This document shows positions 1 to 9,240 of a DNA stretch of 64,000 nucleotides, piece by piece (position 1 is the first letter of the stretch; each line of letters starts with the position of its first letter). The DNA comes from Thiotrichales bacterium. GTDB taxonomy: Bacteria > Pseudomonadota > Gammaproteobacteria > Beggiatoales > Beggiatoaceae. The position numbers and the translations under genes were made by a program. The stretch lies in assembly GCA_016745035.1 (NCBI GenBank), contig JADGDE010000002.1, positions 62,433 to 126,432 on the forward strand, in the 5' to 3' direction. The notes under the pieces were generated by a model. It was not told the origin of the DNA and searched no databases. It saw only the letters and a program-made list of their open reading frames with translations.

Positions 1-141
1 GGGGTCATCGGCTTGTTGTAAGACATCAAAACGGCGATTGCCTGACTCTTGAATTGAGGCTTGGTGATTGGCGCTGGAGGCTTCAATAAAGGCTTCTAAG
101 TGTTCGGGTTTGACTTGAACATAAACGATGGTGGTATACAT
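1..141 (-). CDS. ABM-family (quinol monooxygenase-like) protein, partial
   Basis: Only the first 47 codons lie in the window; the rest runs off the left edge. The protein begins MYTTIVYVQVKPEH and continues into a helix of the type (FIEASSANHQASIQESG) seen in antibiotic-biosynthesis-monooxygenase (ABM/YgiN-like) dimeric ferredoxin-fold proteins. These are small cofactor-free oxygenases or stress proteins. ATG at 139-141 is preceded on its strand by AAAGGAAAG, a good ribosome binding site. It is divergent from the antiporter gene. The family call rests on the N-terminus only. Confidence 0.6.
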   Translation of the reverse strand, partial: MYTTIVYVQVKPEHLEAFIEASSANHQASIQESGNRRFDVLQQADDP

Positions 142-315
142 TTACTTTCCTTTGACGATGGTTATATTCATTTGTGCGTTAAAGCTAAGCTAGCGTTCAA
201 AATCTAATCGCTCTTTATTGGATTTGCAAGCAATATTTTCATTTCTCGCCGATAGGTCTATAAGGTAGACTATAGCCTTTCCACCTCGCTGAACTTACCT
301 CATAGGATTGAGACA

Positions 316-1920
316 ATGCTCGGGATCTTGGTTGCTACCTTGTTGATCGCCATTTTGGTGAATTTATTTTTAAAGCGCTTTAATCTGCCCACCATTATCG
401 GCTATATTCTCACCGGTACGATTATCGCTTACTTGTTTGATTTACATGATGTTGTTCATAACGAGCATTTAAAAGAAATTGCCGAATTTGGCATTGTATT
501 TTTGATGTTTACCATCGGACTGGAGTTCTCTTTTCCCGCCTTGATGAAAATGAAAAAAGAGGTGTTTTTTACTGGTAGTTTGCAAATTGTGGTGACAACT
601 TTGGTTGTGATGCTGGTTTGTTTGTATTTCCTAGATTATGGTTTTAAAGCTGCCATGATTATCGGCGCGGCTTTGGCGCTCTCATCCACCGCTATTGTGT
701 TGAAAACCTTTAATGAAACCCGCGAAATTAACCGTCATCATGGTCGGCGGGTGCTGGGCATTTTGATCATGCAAGACATTGCCGTCATCCCGATTTTATT
801 GATGATTTCAATTTTTGTTTTAGAGAGTAATGCCAGCATCGGTCTAATTATTGGTGAGACTTTACTCGCGGCACTGGCTTTAATCAGTATTTTATTGTTG
901 GTGGGTAAATATTTACTACAACCCTTTTTCGAGCATGTTAGTCGCTCTAAATCCTCAGAATTATTTGTTGGCTCGGTGTTGTCAATCGCTATGGGTGCGT
1001 CTTATCTAGCGCATGAGTTTGGTTTTTCTTATTCTTTAGGTGCATTTATCGCTGGCATGTTGATTGCTGAAACCAATTTTAAACACCAAGCTGAGGCGGA
1101 TTTAACCCCGTTTAGAAATTTATTGCTCGGTGTGTTTTTTATCACGGTGGGGATGCAAATTAAATTTTCTTTAATTTTTGCCCATTTCTCTACCATCATG
1201 ATTTTATTGCCACTGTTATTGGGGCTGAAATATGTGATTATTTATGCAATTGTTCGTTTGGACACCAATAAGCGGGTGGCATTTAAAACTGCTGTGTCCT
1301 TGGTGCAAATTGGCGAATTTTCCCTCGCGATTTTAGAGCTGGCGCGCAATAACAAACTCATTGATCCCAGTTCCTCACAAATCCTGATTGTGACGATTGT
1401 TTTATCTATGATTTTAACCCCGTTGATTTTGAAAAACCTCTCTAGTATCACTGCCCGCTTGGTACGCAAAGGTGATATGGAACTACCTGCGCCTTTATTG
1501 GTCGATGCCGATAAGTCGGGGCATATTTTGGTTTTAGGTTTTGGCTCCTTGGGCAAAGCCATCGTGCAGGAATTAAAGCAACAACAACGGGATTATTTAA
1601 TCCTTGAGCATAATTTCACCCATTTTCAAGAAGGTAAACAGCAAGGCGAACCGATTATTTATGGCAATGCGGCACAAAAAGTGATCTTAGAGGCGGTGAA
1701 AATTAAAACCACCGAGGCAATCATCATTGCGATTGATAACCCGGAAAAACTCGCTTTAATTTATCAAGTGCTTAACGACTTAAATCACGATATGAAAACT
1801 ATCGTTAAACTATCCAGGGTTGAAGAATTAGAAAACTTAGCACCTCAGCATGTGGTGATACAAAACCTTGAGGTAGCAAAAGCCTTGGTAGCTAAAATTG
1901 ATAAGTTAGACCAGGGATAA
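316..1920 (+). CDS. CPA2-family monovalent cation:proton antiporter with TrkA-N domain
   Basis: A 534-residue inner-membrane protein. Residues about 1-375 are a run of hydrophobic segments typical of the Na+/H+ exchanger fold (CPA2; KefB/KefC/RosB relatives), including the LSSTAIVLK stretch and the buried acidic GEFSLAILELAR helix. Residues about 395-534 are a cytoplasmic Rossmann domain (GHILVLGFGSLGKAIV) that in KefC-type proteins binds NAD(H) or glutathione conjugates and gates transport. It probably exchanges K+ or Na+ for protons. The RCK-N domain is present but no TrkA-C extension is seen, consistent with the short CPA2 form. The exact ion cannot be told from sequence. Confidence 0.9.
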   Translation: MLGILVATLLIAILVNLFLKRFNLPTIIGYILTGTIIAYLFDLHDVVHNEHLKEIAEFGIVFLMFTIGLEFSFPALMKMKKEVFFTGSLQIVVTTLVVMLVCLYFLDYGFKAAMIIGAALALSSTAIVLKTFNETREINRHHGRRVLGILIMQDIAVIPILLMISIFVLESNASIGLIIGETLLAALALISILLLVGKYLLQPFFEHVSRSKSSELFVGSVLSIAMGASYLAHEFGFSYSLGAFIAGMLIAETNFKHQAEADLTPFRNLLLGVFFITVGMQIKFSLIFAHFSTIMILLPLLLGLKYVIIYAIVRLDTNKRVAFKTAVSLVQIGEFSLAILELARNNKLIDPSSSQILIVTIVLSMILTPLILKNLSSITARLVRKGDMELPAPLLVDADKSGHILVLGFGSLGKAIVQELKQQQRDYLILEHNFTHFQEGKQQGEPIIYGNAAQKVILEAVKIKTTEAIIIAIDNPEKLALIYQVLNDLNHDMKTIVKLSRVEELENLAPQHVVIQNLEVAKALVAKIDKLDQG

Positions 1921-2409
1921 GTGCTAGCAACACTTAAATTAGAATCAGGCTAAATCTCGCTAGAAACTTGGATTCTATGCCAGAATGTGTCATGCTTAGC
2001 CTGCTTTTTTGAGCAGATAAATTTCAAGTATTATTAATACATCAATGACTTAGCAATAAGAAGCTATTCCTATGCCCGAGGGGATACGTATCTGCTTATA
2101 AATCAATGAATAAAAATATATAATCGGCTTAATTCGATATACTTATACTGCATCAAACCTGTTTGCTGTCGTCATTAAGGCAATGGCAATACATGAATGT
2201 TTATAAAATATTATCAAATTGAGTGGATATACTCAGCGATTAAATTTAAACATGCCATTAATCGCATGAATAATAAAATCGTTATTGCCATTTCATTAGA
2301 GTTATTGTTTTTATCTTACGTAGATTGTTGCACAAGAAAGCAGGTTTTGTGTGGTTGTTAAATACCAACTTGTGTCAATAGATAACAAATTTCGTTTTAG
2401 GTCAGCATA
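1921..2409. other. Intergenic region without recognised gene
   Basis: About 490 AT-rich bases between the antiporter and the histidine kinase. I see no open frame, tRNA or repeat that occurs elsewhere in the window. It may hold the promoter of the kinase gene, but no convincing -35/-10 pair stands out. Confidence 0.5.
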
Positions 2410-3876
2410 GTGATTAGCAAGCAACTGCTAACAGTGTTATTTGATAAAAGCTCTATCCGTTTGTTTGTCGGATTCGGGCTGATCATTTTGCTAATGTTGT
2501 TATTATTGCTGCATATTTCCAATAAAATGGAAATTGCCCATGAGCAGCTGCGCACGGTGGTGCATAACCATTTATCCAAAACCGTTTTAGTCGCACAAAT
2601 GCAATCTAGCGCCCGCGATAGGCGTTTGAGTTTACAAGAAATGTTGCTGCAAGACGATCCCTTAGAAAGAGAAGAAACCTGGGAACGTTTCATCGGCAGT
2701 GCTGATAGTTTCATGCAAGCCTTAGAAGAATTAGAAAAACTGCCCTTTACCAGCGCTGAACGCTTGTTATTAGAAGAACAACGCGAATTTACCCGTGATT
2801 CTTCCCCCATACTTAACCAAGTCTTAGAGCTTGCCCGCAATGAAGAACTAGAAAAAGCCCGCGAATTATTTTTATATAGTGCGATTCCTTTACAAAAAGG
2901 GGCTTTTCTCGCTTTTCATAAAATGGAACAACTCCAAAAACAAAGTGCTGATATGCTCATTAAACATGCGCATAACAGTTACGAACAAACCCGTGCGACG
3001 TTATGGGTGCTTGGGTTTACTGCTGTGATTTTAAGTGTGTTAATTGCCACTTATGTGGTTCAGCGCACTGTGCGTATGACTAAAGCACTTAATCATGCTA
3101 AAGCCGTTGCTGAGAGTTCTAACGAAGCCAAAAGCCGTTTTATTGCCAATATGAGCCATGAATTGCGCACGCCCCTAAATGCCATTTTAGGCTATAGCGA
3201 CATGTTATTAGAAACCACCGAAGACATTGATGATGCTGATTTGCGTGATGAAATCGACATGGATTTAAAACATATCAATGCCGCTGGTAATCGTTTATTG
3301 GTCTTGGTTAGTGATGTGCTGGATTTGTCACGCCTTGAGGCTGGCAATATGGATTTGAATTTTAGTGAATTTAATATTAAAAAACTCTGTATTCACGCAC
3401 AGCAACGCTTTTTAAGCCAAGCAGAGAAAAACCACAATCATTTGTATTTTGATTGTGTCGAGCCGTTAGCGCCTGTGTATGCTGATGAAGCCAAGGTACA
3501 ACAGATTTTAATTAATTTAGTCAGTAATGCGACTAAATTCACCCATAATGGCTCTATTAACCTGTATTTGCGCAGTGATGCAGATGTCTTATTATTGACG
3601 GTACAAGATACCGGAATTGGTATTACTACCGAGCAGCAAAACAAAATTTTTGAGGCTTTTTCTCAGGTGGATTTATCCAGCACCCGTCGTTATGAAGGTA
3701 GTGGTTTAGGTCTGGCGATTAGTCAGCGCTTTGCTAAGATGATGGGTGGAGACATCAGTTTATCTAGCCAAGAAAATCAAGGGGCTACCTTTACTTTCAC
3801 CTTGCCACAAGCAGCTCAACAAGAAAATCGCAAAAAACAACAAGTCCACGAAGAAGAACAGGGAAACGAGTTTTAA
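2410..3876 (+). CDS. Membrane-bound sensor histidine kinase
   Basis: 488 residues with a GTG start. Order: TM helix (about 20-38), a periplasmic four-helix-bundle-like sensor (about 40-195), a second TM (about 198-218), HisKA with the H-box SHELRTPLNAILGY (phospho-acceptor H250), and HATPase_c with the N-box (NLVSNATKFT), DTGIGI and GSGLGLAIS motifs. No receiver domain follows, so the phosphate must pass to a separate response regulator, none of which is adjacent. The sensor shares the pattern R-D-R-x3-LQ-x-LLxDDP with the kinase at 35677, so the two are paralogues. The signal sensed is unknown. Confidence 0.92.
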   Translation: MISKQLLTVLFDKSSIRLFVGFGLIILLMLLLLLHISNKMEIAHEQLRTVVHNHLSKTVLVAQMQSSARDRRLSLQEMLLQDDPLEREETWERFIGSADSFMQALEELEKLPFTSAERLLLEEQREFTRDSSPILNQVLELARNEELEKARELFLYSAIPLQKGAFLAFHKMEQLQKQSADMLIKHAHNSYEQTRATLWVLGFTAVILSVLIATYVVQRTVRMTKALNHAKAVAESSNEAKSRFIANMSHELRTPLNAILGYSDMLLETTEDIDDADLRDEIDMDLKHINAAGNRLLVLVSDVLDLSRLEAGNMDLNFSEFNIKKLCIHAQQRFLSQAEKNHNHLYFDCVEPLAPVYADEAKVQQILINLVSNATKFTHNGSINLYLRSDADVLLLTVQDTGIGITTEQQNKIFEAFSQVDLSSTRRYEGSGLGLAISQRFAKMMGGDISLSSQENQGATFTFTLPQAAQQENRKKQQVHEEEQGNEF

Positions 3877-3926
3877 CTTCTGATGCTAAGCACCCAACCC
3901 GTTTTCGTGAGCTTCGCTCTAATTAA

Positions 3927-4058
3927 CTGATGTTACGCACTAAGTTGGTTTTTATCACAATAGTGTAATTTTCCACCTGCCTAGTGAAGTTTAGCCGTGC
4001 AGCAATGGCGGTTTTTTCTGCCCTTAAGGTAGAAAAAGAAGCCTTTGCGTAACATCAG
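3927..4058 (-). repeat. MITE-1, full-length copy
   Basis: 132-bp element with perfect 12-bp terminal inverted repeats CTGATGTTACGC / GCGTAACATCAG, flanked by the 7-bp direct repeat TAATTAA (3920-3926 and 4059-4065), read as a target-site duplication. It has no coding capacity. The interior holds a short hairpin around CCCTTAAGG. It lies in the opposite orientation to the copies at 40469 and 45227. The stop codon of the radical SAM gene (4062-4064) lies inside the right target duplication, so the element landed exactly at the gene's 3' end. Confidence 0.85.
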
Positions 4059-4061
4059 TAA

Positions 4062-5294
4062 TTAAACACTACCGGGCCATTTTTTCCGTTGTTCTTCGGC
4101 ATCATAAAAAGTTTTGCCAGATGCCATAAATACCGGAGAAATGGGTGATAATACGGGTTTGGTTTGCCGTTGGTGACAACGACTCTCAACTGCCCCGCAG
4201 TATTTGCATAAAATCTCTGGCACATCTTCCATTGCAGGCGGCTCATCTGCTTCAAAATAGCGGCGCATATTGAGCATATCCGTGCTATTCCAAAGCTTAG
4301 GCAAATCTGCTAAGTCAGCAACTTTGCCAATATCCCAACGTGGGTCAGTATTGACACAGCAAGGCGAGACCGCGCCATCGGGTTCGACAATTAACTCAGA
4401 ATATAAAAATTCGCAGGTTTTATCGAATGCGGCTTGAATCGGTTGAAAATCAGGATGGGTAGGGACAAAACTTTTATCATAAATATAGCCCAAGCGTGGA
4501 TAGGCATTATCCAACCCCAGTTGTATCGCGGTTTGCTCCAGTTCGGCTAACTCATGTTCATTATGTTTAAAGACAATAAAAGCGGCTTCTAAAACGGGCA
4601 AGGTTGCGTGTTGTTTATCGCGCTCGGCTCGAATCGCGCGAATATGTTTTTTAATCAGCTCAATTTTTGCCCCGCGCCGATATTTAACCAAGGTTTCTTG
4701 AGTTAAACCATCCAAGCTGACACTGAGTAAATCGAGTTTGGATTCGACGACTTTTTGTGCTAAATCCCATTTAATATCCAAGCTCATATTGCTATTAATA
4801 CTGGTATAAAGCCCAGCATCATGGGCATAACGGATAATTTGGAAAATATCTTTATTCAGTAAAGGCTCGCCCCAGTTATAAAAACGCACTTCCAGGGTAT
4901 GGTCTTTGACCGCATCAATGACTTGCTTGGCTTGCTCAAAAGTAATGCGGCTGCCTTTACGGTCGTTTTTATGAATCCCTGTGGGACAAAAAGGACAAGT
5001 GAGATTACATTTGTTGAGCGTATCGAGACTCAGCACATAAGGCAGAGACTGAATTTCGACCTTACGCTCGGCACATTCTTTCAGGGCAAGTAAATAATTA
5101 TCGACTTTGTGCCGTGTCACTACCCGCTTGCCATATTTGCGCTCTAAATAATACGTCGTTAAAGGAACGCCTATCACAGGGGCATGAAAAAAGCCTTTAA
5201 CCCAAGCCTTAATCGCATCAACGGTGTGATCCACGCTTTGCCAAAATACCACAATCCCGAGTATTTTTTTGATAAGCCATTTAATCCAAGACAT
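4062..5294 (-). CDS. Radical SAM/SPASM domain protein
   Basis: 410 residues. A hydrophobic or amphipathic N-terminus (about 1-40) precedes a radical SAM core with the CxxxCxxC cluster motif CNLTCPFC (about residues 92-99), which binds the [4Fe-4S] cluster that cleaves S-adenosylmethionine. The C-terminal part carries extra cysteines (SPCCVNTDP, CKYCGAVESRC) typical of a SPASM auxiliary-cluster domain. SPASM enzymes modify peptides, sugars or lipids; the substrate cannot be deduced and no precursor peptide is visible nearby. The ATG at 5292-5294 follows an A/G-rich stretch. A MITE-1 copy abuts the stop codon. Confidence 0.85.
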   Translation of the reverse strand: MSWIKWLIKKILGIVVFWQSVDHTVDAIKAWVKGFFHAPVIGVPLTTYYLERKYGKRVVTRHKVDNYLLALKECAERKVEIQSLPYVLSLDTLNKCNLTCPFCPTGIHKNDRKGSRITFEQAKQVIDAVKDHTLEVRFYNWGEPLLNKDIFQIIRYAHDAGLYTSINSNMSLDIKWDLAQKVVESKLDLLSVSLDGLTQETLVKYRRGAKIELIKKHIRAIRAERDKQHATLPVLEAAFIVFKHNEHELAELEQTAIQLGLDNAYPRLGYIYDKSFVPTHPDFQPIQAAFDKTCEFLYSELIVEPDGAVSPCCVNTDPRWDIGKVADLADLPKLWNSTDMLNMRRYFEADEPPAMEDVPEILCKYCGAVESRCHQRQTKPVLSPISPVFMASGKTFYDAEEQRKKWPGSV

Positions 5295-5343
5295 TTTTTT
5301 CTCCAGCCATGATAGGCGCTAACCCGTCCTGTTGTTATGGGGC

Positions 5344-5952
5344 TTAAATGGCAAAACCTAAAGCGGTTTCAAGACTAGGTAATTTATTTTCCCGAGTTTT
5401 AACATAGCGCCCTAAAGCCAAAATTTGGCGTTTGTTTTTTTCTCTGGAGGTTGAGGCATGTACCCAAGCTGGATTGCCAAAGCCTTGACCATATTCGTGA
5501 ATGATTTGCCCAATGTCGAATTTATCCATATGCAAGCAAATAAAGGCAAACAAATAAAAATTAGCATTAATGCCTTTGCGCACCGGTTGCCCAGTGATAG
5601 TCAAAATCTCATTTTCAATGGTTTCACGAATCACTTCGGTACGGGGGTCGGTTAAAAAACCCTCGGAGACAACAATATCAGCCGCTTGCCCGACACTGTG
5701 CTGAGATGTTAAAGAACCACCGACAGCACGGTTTAAAGCATCACTGCGATAGCCACTGGTAATCCGCAGCGGATAATTAAACCGATCCCGAATCGGTTGC
5801 AACACCGTTTCCGCTAAGTAAGCTAAATTTTCCACCACTTCCTCAGGCGGGTTCATTTGCGCATTTTGTAGCGCTTCTTGGCGCTCGGCTGTGCTTGAGC
5901 GTAAAAACTCAATCAAAGAAAAATTGGGGGATAATTTTTGCTGCAAATCCAT
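5344..5952 (-). CDS. M15-family peptidase (D-Ala-D-Ala carboxypeptidase/endolysin-like)
   Basis: 202 residues when started at the ATG at 5950-5952, which has GAGGAG about 8 bases upstream; a GTG five codons earlier overlaps that site and is less likely. The central ITSGYRS and SQHSVGQAADI motifs carry the Zn-ligand pattern H85-x6-D92, and WVHAS near residue 170 supplies the later histidine. This is the Peptidase_M15_3 fold, common in phage endolysins and cell-wall amidases. There is no signal peptide, so it is either released by lysis or acts inside the cell. No other phage gene is adjacent. Confidence 0.8.
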   Translation of the reverse strand: MDLQQKLSPNFSLIEFLRSSTAERQEALQNAQMNPPEEVVENLAYLAETVLQPIRDRFNYPLRITSGYRSDALNRAVGGSLTSQHSVGQAADIVVSEGFLTDPRTEVIRETIENEILTITGQPVRKGINANFYLFAFICLHMDKFDIGQIIHEYGQGFGNPAWVHASTSREKNKRQILALGRYVKTRENKLPSLETALGFAI

Positions 5953-6037
5953 TGGGGTTCTCCTCACCTAATCAACAAAGGCTTAAGTATGACACAAGCC
6001 GTTTAAGAGATGCCAAACTAAATCCAAGCGGACAAAT

Positions 6038-6475
6038 TCAGGGTATCATATGCGGCTTATTAGGATTCAAGTTGAGTTGGCTATATTGACGATAACGCGC
6101 CCGCCCTTGGGCTAATTGTCCACCATCCCATTGCGCAACCACCTCGGCTACGCGCTCAAACTGCCTAAAAAAATCCGGGGTCGTCTCGTTAAGGTTAACC
6201 AATAAGCGTTTGTCACTATCTTGCCACTGTGGTACAGGGCAAGCGGGGTGGGCGATCTGAATCGGTGTTAGCGTATCTTCGGGTGTATAAGGTGCATGAG
6301 GTAAAAAACTAATATCTTTATAGACCCAGAGCAAATTATCTAATTGCTGTGCTTGGACTTCATTTTGGCAAAACACATAACAGCGATAATATTGCGCATA
6401 GGCCTTTTCCAGCAGCCGACAAACAAAACGCTCGCGGCTGTTATATTGCTGTAATAAATAAAAGTCGATTTGCAT
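6038..6475 (-). CDS. holC: DNA polymerase III subunit chi
   Basis: 145 residues, close to the 147 of E. coli chi. It starts MQIDFYLLQQYNSRERFVCRLLEKAY, the conserved HolC opening, and includes DNLLWVYKDISFLPHAPY. Chi bridges the clamp loader (through psi) to single-strand binding protein in the replisome. Its ATG is one base after the TAA of dnaN, so the two are almost certainly translationally coupled. In most gammaproteobacteria holC sits beside pepA, so the dnaN partnership is unusual. Confidence 0.9.
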   Translation of the reverse strand: MQIDFYLLQQYNSRERFVCRLLEKAYAQYYRCYVFCQNEVQAQQLDNLLWVYKDISFLPHAPYTPEDTLTPIQIAHPACPVPQWQDSDKRLLVNLNETTPDFFRQFERVAEVVAQWDGGQLAQGRARYRQYSQLNLNPNKPHMIP

Positions 6476-6476
6476 C

Positions 6477-7598
6477 TTACAGGCGCATTGGCATGATCAC
6501 ATAACGGGCAAAATCACTATTATTTTCCGCTTGAATCAAACTGCTGCTATCAATGCCGGAGAATTGGAAAATAATATGTTCATCGTCAATCACACCTAGG
6601 ACTTCTTGTAAATACTGAATATTAAAGCCGATTTCAAAATAGTCACCCTGATATTCAATATCCAAGTTCTCTTCTGCGGTTTCTTGGCGTTGCTCGGAGC
6701 TGTGGCTATTGAGTTCGAGGCGGTTTTCTTGCAACTTCAGGCGCACATTCTTTTGCTTATCATCTGATAAAATCGCCATCCTATTTAAAGCTTGCTTAAA
6801 TTGCACCACAGGCAGCTTGATTTCGGCATTAATACTATTCGGTAATACGCCATCATAAGCGGGGAAACGCCCTTCAATGAGTTGACTGCGCAAGGTGATA
6901 TTGCCCAAATCAAACTGGATTTGCTGCGGATTGAGGCTGATTTTCACTGGCTCATCATTATCCGCGAGCACCCGTGATAACTCTAAAATCGCCTTACGGG
7001 GGATAATCACTTGCCGTGGCTCGTCACATAAATCACTGATACCGTATTCGATAAGCGCTAGCCGATGCCCATCGGTTGCTACTACTTTGAGCTGCTCAGG
7101 GCGTAAATCAAACAATAAACCATTTAAGTAATAACGCACATCATATTGCGCCATCGCAAACTGGGTTTTATGTAATAGATTCTTTAATACCTGTTGCGGA
7201 ATTTCAAAACTTAAATCCGCCTCCATATCGCCACCGATAGGAAAATCCGCCGCTGGCAAACTGGCTAAAGTAAAACGGCTACGCCCCATTTTGACTTGGG
7301 CATAATTATTATCCGCCTCCTGATGGATTTGAATTTGGGTCTGATCATCGCTGGCTCTACAAATATCAAATAACTTAAATGCCGGCAGCGTGGTTTCGCC
7401 ATTGCCATCAAGGCTACTATCAATAGGGATACGATACGTCAGTTCCAATTCAGAATCCGTCGCGCACAATTGTAACTCCTGATTATCCACACGGATAAGG
7501 GCATTACCTAAAATAGCCGATGTTTGTTTGCGCTCAACTATCCCAGTGATCATTTTCAGTGGGGTTAATAAGACCTGGCGGCTGGTTTCTAAATACAT
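6477..7598 (-). CDS. dnaN: DNA polymerase III beta subunit (sliding clamp)
   Basis: 373 residues, the normal length for the three-domain clamp. It starts MYLETSRQVLLTPLKMITGIVERKQ and contains ATDGHRLAL and the C-terminal MPMRL typical of DnaN. It forms the ring that tethers polymerases to DNA. The ATG at 7596-7598 with AAGGA 6 bases upstream is preferred to the TTG one codon earlier. Neither dnaA, recF nor gyrB is in the window, so this is not the usual origin cluster; it is either a relocated or a second clamp gene. Confidence 0.95.
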   Translation of the reverse strand: MYLETSRQVLLTPLKMITGIVERKQTSAILGNALIRVDNQELQLCATDSELELTYRIPIDSSLDGNGETTLPAFKLFDICRASDDQTQIQIHQEADNNYAQVKMGRSRFTLASLPAADFPIGGDMEADLSFEIPQQVLKNLLHKTQFAMAQYDVRYYLNGLLFDLRPEQLKVVATDGHRLALIEYGISDLCDEPRQVIIPRKAILELSRVLADNDEPVKISLNPQQIQFDLGNITLRSQLIEGRFPAYDGVLPNSINAEIKLPVVQFKQALNRMAILSDDKQKNVRLKLQENRLELNSHSSEQRQETAEENLDIEYQGDYFEIGFNIQYLQEVLGVIDDEHIIFQFSGIDSSSLIQAENNSDFARYVIMPMRL

Positions 7599-7730
7599 CA
7601 AGCATCCTTATTCTTGAACCGATAGCAATGAGGGGCATTTTACCCTTAAGTGTCGAACTTAGGCAAAGGCTTTATAACACTAGGCTTAAAGCCGCTTTGA
7701 GCAGACGCTCAAATTAAGAAACTGATGTTA

Positions 7731-7850
7731 TGCACTAGAGCAACTTTTATCACAATAAGGCACTTTTCTACCTACCTAGTGGTATTTAGCCGTGGTGTAA
7801 TGGCGGTTTTCTGCATCCTTAAGGTGCAGAAAAAAGCCTTTGTGTCACAG
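7731..7850 (-). repeat. MITE-1, degenerate copy
   Basis: The left end ACTGATGTTATGCAC and the interior (CACAATA, the CCTACCTAGT block, the hairpin around CCTTAAGG, AAGCCTTTGTG) align with the full copies. The right end has decayed to TGTGTCACAG and no clear target duplication remains. It occupies the divergent region between dnaN and the tRNA promoter. Confidence 0.8.
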
Positions 7851-7887
7851 AAAAAATAAATTACTTAGAAAAAAATTAAAAAAATTG

Positions 7888-7916
7888 TTGACAACTCCTA
7901 AAGCCCCCTATACAAT
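7888..7916 (+). promoter_or_regulatory. Sigma-70-type promoter of the tRNA-Ala/tRNA-Glu unit
   Basis: A perfect -35 TTGACA (7888-7893), a 17-base spacer and a -10 TACAAT (7911-7916) stand 14 bases upstream of the mature 5' end of tRNA-Ala. An A/T-rich run precedes the -35. Strong stable-RNA promoters look like this. Confidence 0.8.
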
Positions 7917-7930
7917 GTGCAACTTCTTTC

Positions 7931-8006
<76 letters not shown>

Positions 8007-8025
8007 AAGAAAGAAAATATGTTTT

Positions 8026-8101
8026 GTCCCCATCGTCTAGAGGCCTAGGACACTGCCCTTTCACGGCGGCAACAGGGGTTCGAATCCCCTTGGGGACGCC
8101 A
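8026..8101 (+). tRNA. tRNA-Glu (anticodon TTC)
   Basis: A 76-base cloverleaf with encoded CCA. The acceptor is GTCCCCA/TGGGGAC, the anticodon arm CCCTTTCACGG has anticodon TTC, and the T arm is AGGGG TTCGAAT CCCCT. It lies 19 bases after tRNA-Ala and is probably cotranscribed with it. Confidence 0.95.
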
Positions 8102-8129
8102 TTATCTCATCCCATCCCAAAGAGATAAT
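8101..8129 (+). terminator. Hairpin after tRNA-Glu
   Basis: ATTATCTC and GAGATAAT form an 8-bp stem with a 13-base loop directly after the tRNA CCA. No U tract follows, so it may be a processing or weak termination structure rather than a full intrinsic terminator. Confidence 0.35.
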
Positions 8130-8286
8130 GGAAAGTCACCATAGGCAAAACATATTACCTTCCCGTTACACCACGACCGAAGCTGTTATATATTGCATAT
8201 TCATGTTGAGCTCAAACTCAAGTGGATTTTTATGCGTTCAGCTTTTTATTAGTAAAAAATTAGAAAACACTTGGAGTACCAGTGTA

Positions 8287-8715
8287 GTGAAGACATTTAG
8301 TGCTAACAATCAAACGGTTAAGCGTGATTGGTACATTATAGATGCCCAAGACATGATATTGGGTCGTTTAGCCACCGAAATCGCCAGACGCTTACGTGGT
8401 AAACATAAACCAGAATATACCCCACACGTTGACACCGGTGATTACATCATCATCATCAATGCCGAAAAAGTACAAGTCAGCGGTAACAAACGCGAAGGCA
8501 AAATGTACTATAGCCATAGTGGCTATCCAGGTGGTCTTAAAAGCATTAGCTTTGACAAATTACAAGATAAAGCCCCAGAGCGCATTATCGAAAAAGCAGT
8601 TAAAGGTATGTTACCTAAAGGGCCTTTAGGTCGTGATATGTACCGTAAATTAAAAATTTACACAGGTACAGAACACAACCACAGCGCACAACAACCTATC
8701 GAATTGACTCTGTAA
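8287..8715 (+). CDS. rplM: 50S ribosomal protein L13
   Basis: 142 residues, the E. coli L13 length. The GTG start at 8287 begins [21 protein letters not shown] lies about 10 bases upstream. The frame stays open for 53 codons upstream, but those codons do not resemble L13 and were excluded. The body contains [16 protein letters not shown] and [11 protein letters not shown]13 is an early 23S rRNA-binding assembly protein. It is followed 9 bases later by rpsI, the conserved bacterial rplM-rpsI operon. Confidence 0.97.
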   Translation: MKTFSANNQTVKRDWYIIDAQDMILGRLATEIARRLRGKHKPEYTPHVDTGDYIIIINAEKVQVSGNKREGKMYYSHSGYPGGLKSISFDKLQDKAPERIIEKAVKGMLPKGPLGRDMYRKLKIYTGTEHNHSAQQPIELTL

Positions 8716-8724
8716 GGAACTATC

Positions 8725-9117
8725 ATGGCAGAACAACATTACAGCACTGGTCGTCGTAAAAGCTCAACTGCTCGTGTTTTCTTAAAAGAAGGTGGCAGCG
8801 GTAACATCACTGTCAACAAAAAACCTTTAGATATCTATTTTGGTCGTGAAACCGCTTGCATGGTGGTACGTCAGCCTTTAGATGTTACCGAATTACATGA
8901 TAAATTCGACATCAACGTCACCGTTAAAGGCGGCGGCAACATCGGTCAAGCAGGCGCAATTCGCCACGCACTGACCCGTGCCTTAATGGTTTATGACGAA
9001 ACCTTACGCCCAACCTTACGCCAAGCAGGTTTCGTTACCCGTGACGCACGTAAAGTTGAACGTAAAAAAGTGGGCTTGCACAAAGCGCGGAAAGGTACTC
9101 AGTACTCCAAACGTTAA
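8725..9117 (+). CDS. rpsI: 30S ribosomal protein S9
   Basis: 130 residues, starting [20 protein letters not shown] and ending in the basic tail GTQYSKR, which reaches the P-site tRNA in the 30S subunit. Its length and ends match gammaproteobacterial S9. It is the second gene of the rplM-rpsI operon and is followed by a strong hairpin. Confidence 0.98.
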   Translation: MAEQHYSTGRRKSSTARVFLKEGGSGNITVNKKPLDIYFGRETACMVVRQPLDVTELHDKFDINVTVKGGGNIGQAGAIRHALTRALMVYDETLRPTLRQAGFVTRDARKVERKKVGLHKARKGTQYSKR

Positions 9118-9133
9118 GCAAATCCTGCTTATT

Positions 9134-9160
9134 ATGGAGCAACAACCTCTGTTGCTCCAT
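9134..9160 (+). terminator. Hairpin after rpsI
   Basis: An 11-bp perfect stem (ATGGAGCAACA / TGTTGCTCCAT) with loop ACCTC. Only TT follows before the next tRNA, so termination may be partial and the tRNA could be cotranscribed with the ribosomal operon. Confidence 0.6.
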
Positions 9161-9163
9161 TAA

Positions 9164-9240
<77 letters not shown>

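Noticed and set aside
8135-8185. Possible tRNA relic on the minus strand (D-arm-like GTGTAACGGGAAGGTA)
   Set aside because: No acceptor, anticodon or T arm can be drawn around it.
8128-8286. N-terminal extension of L13
   Set aside because: The 53 codons are unlike any ribosomal protein, and the GTG at 8287 gives the standard 142-residue L13.
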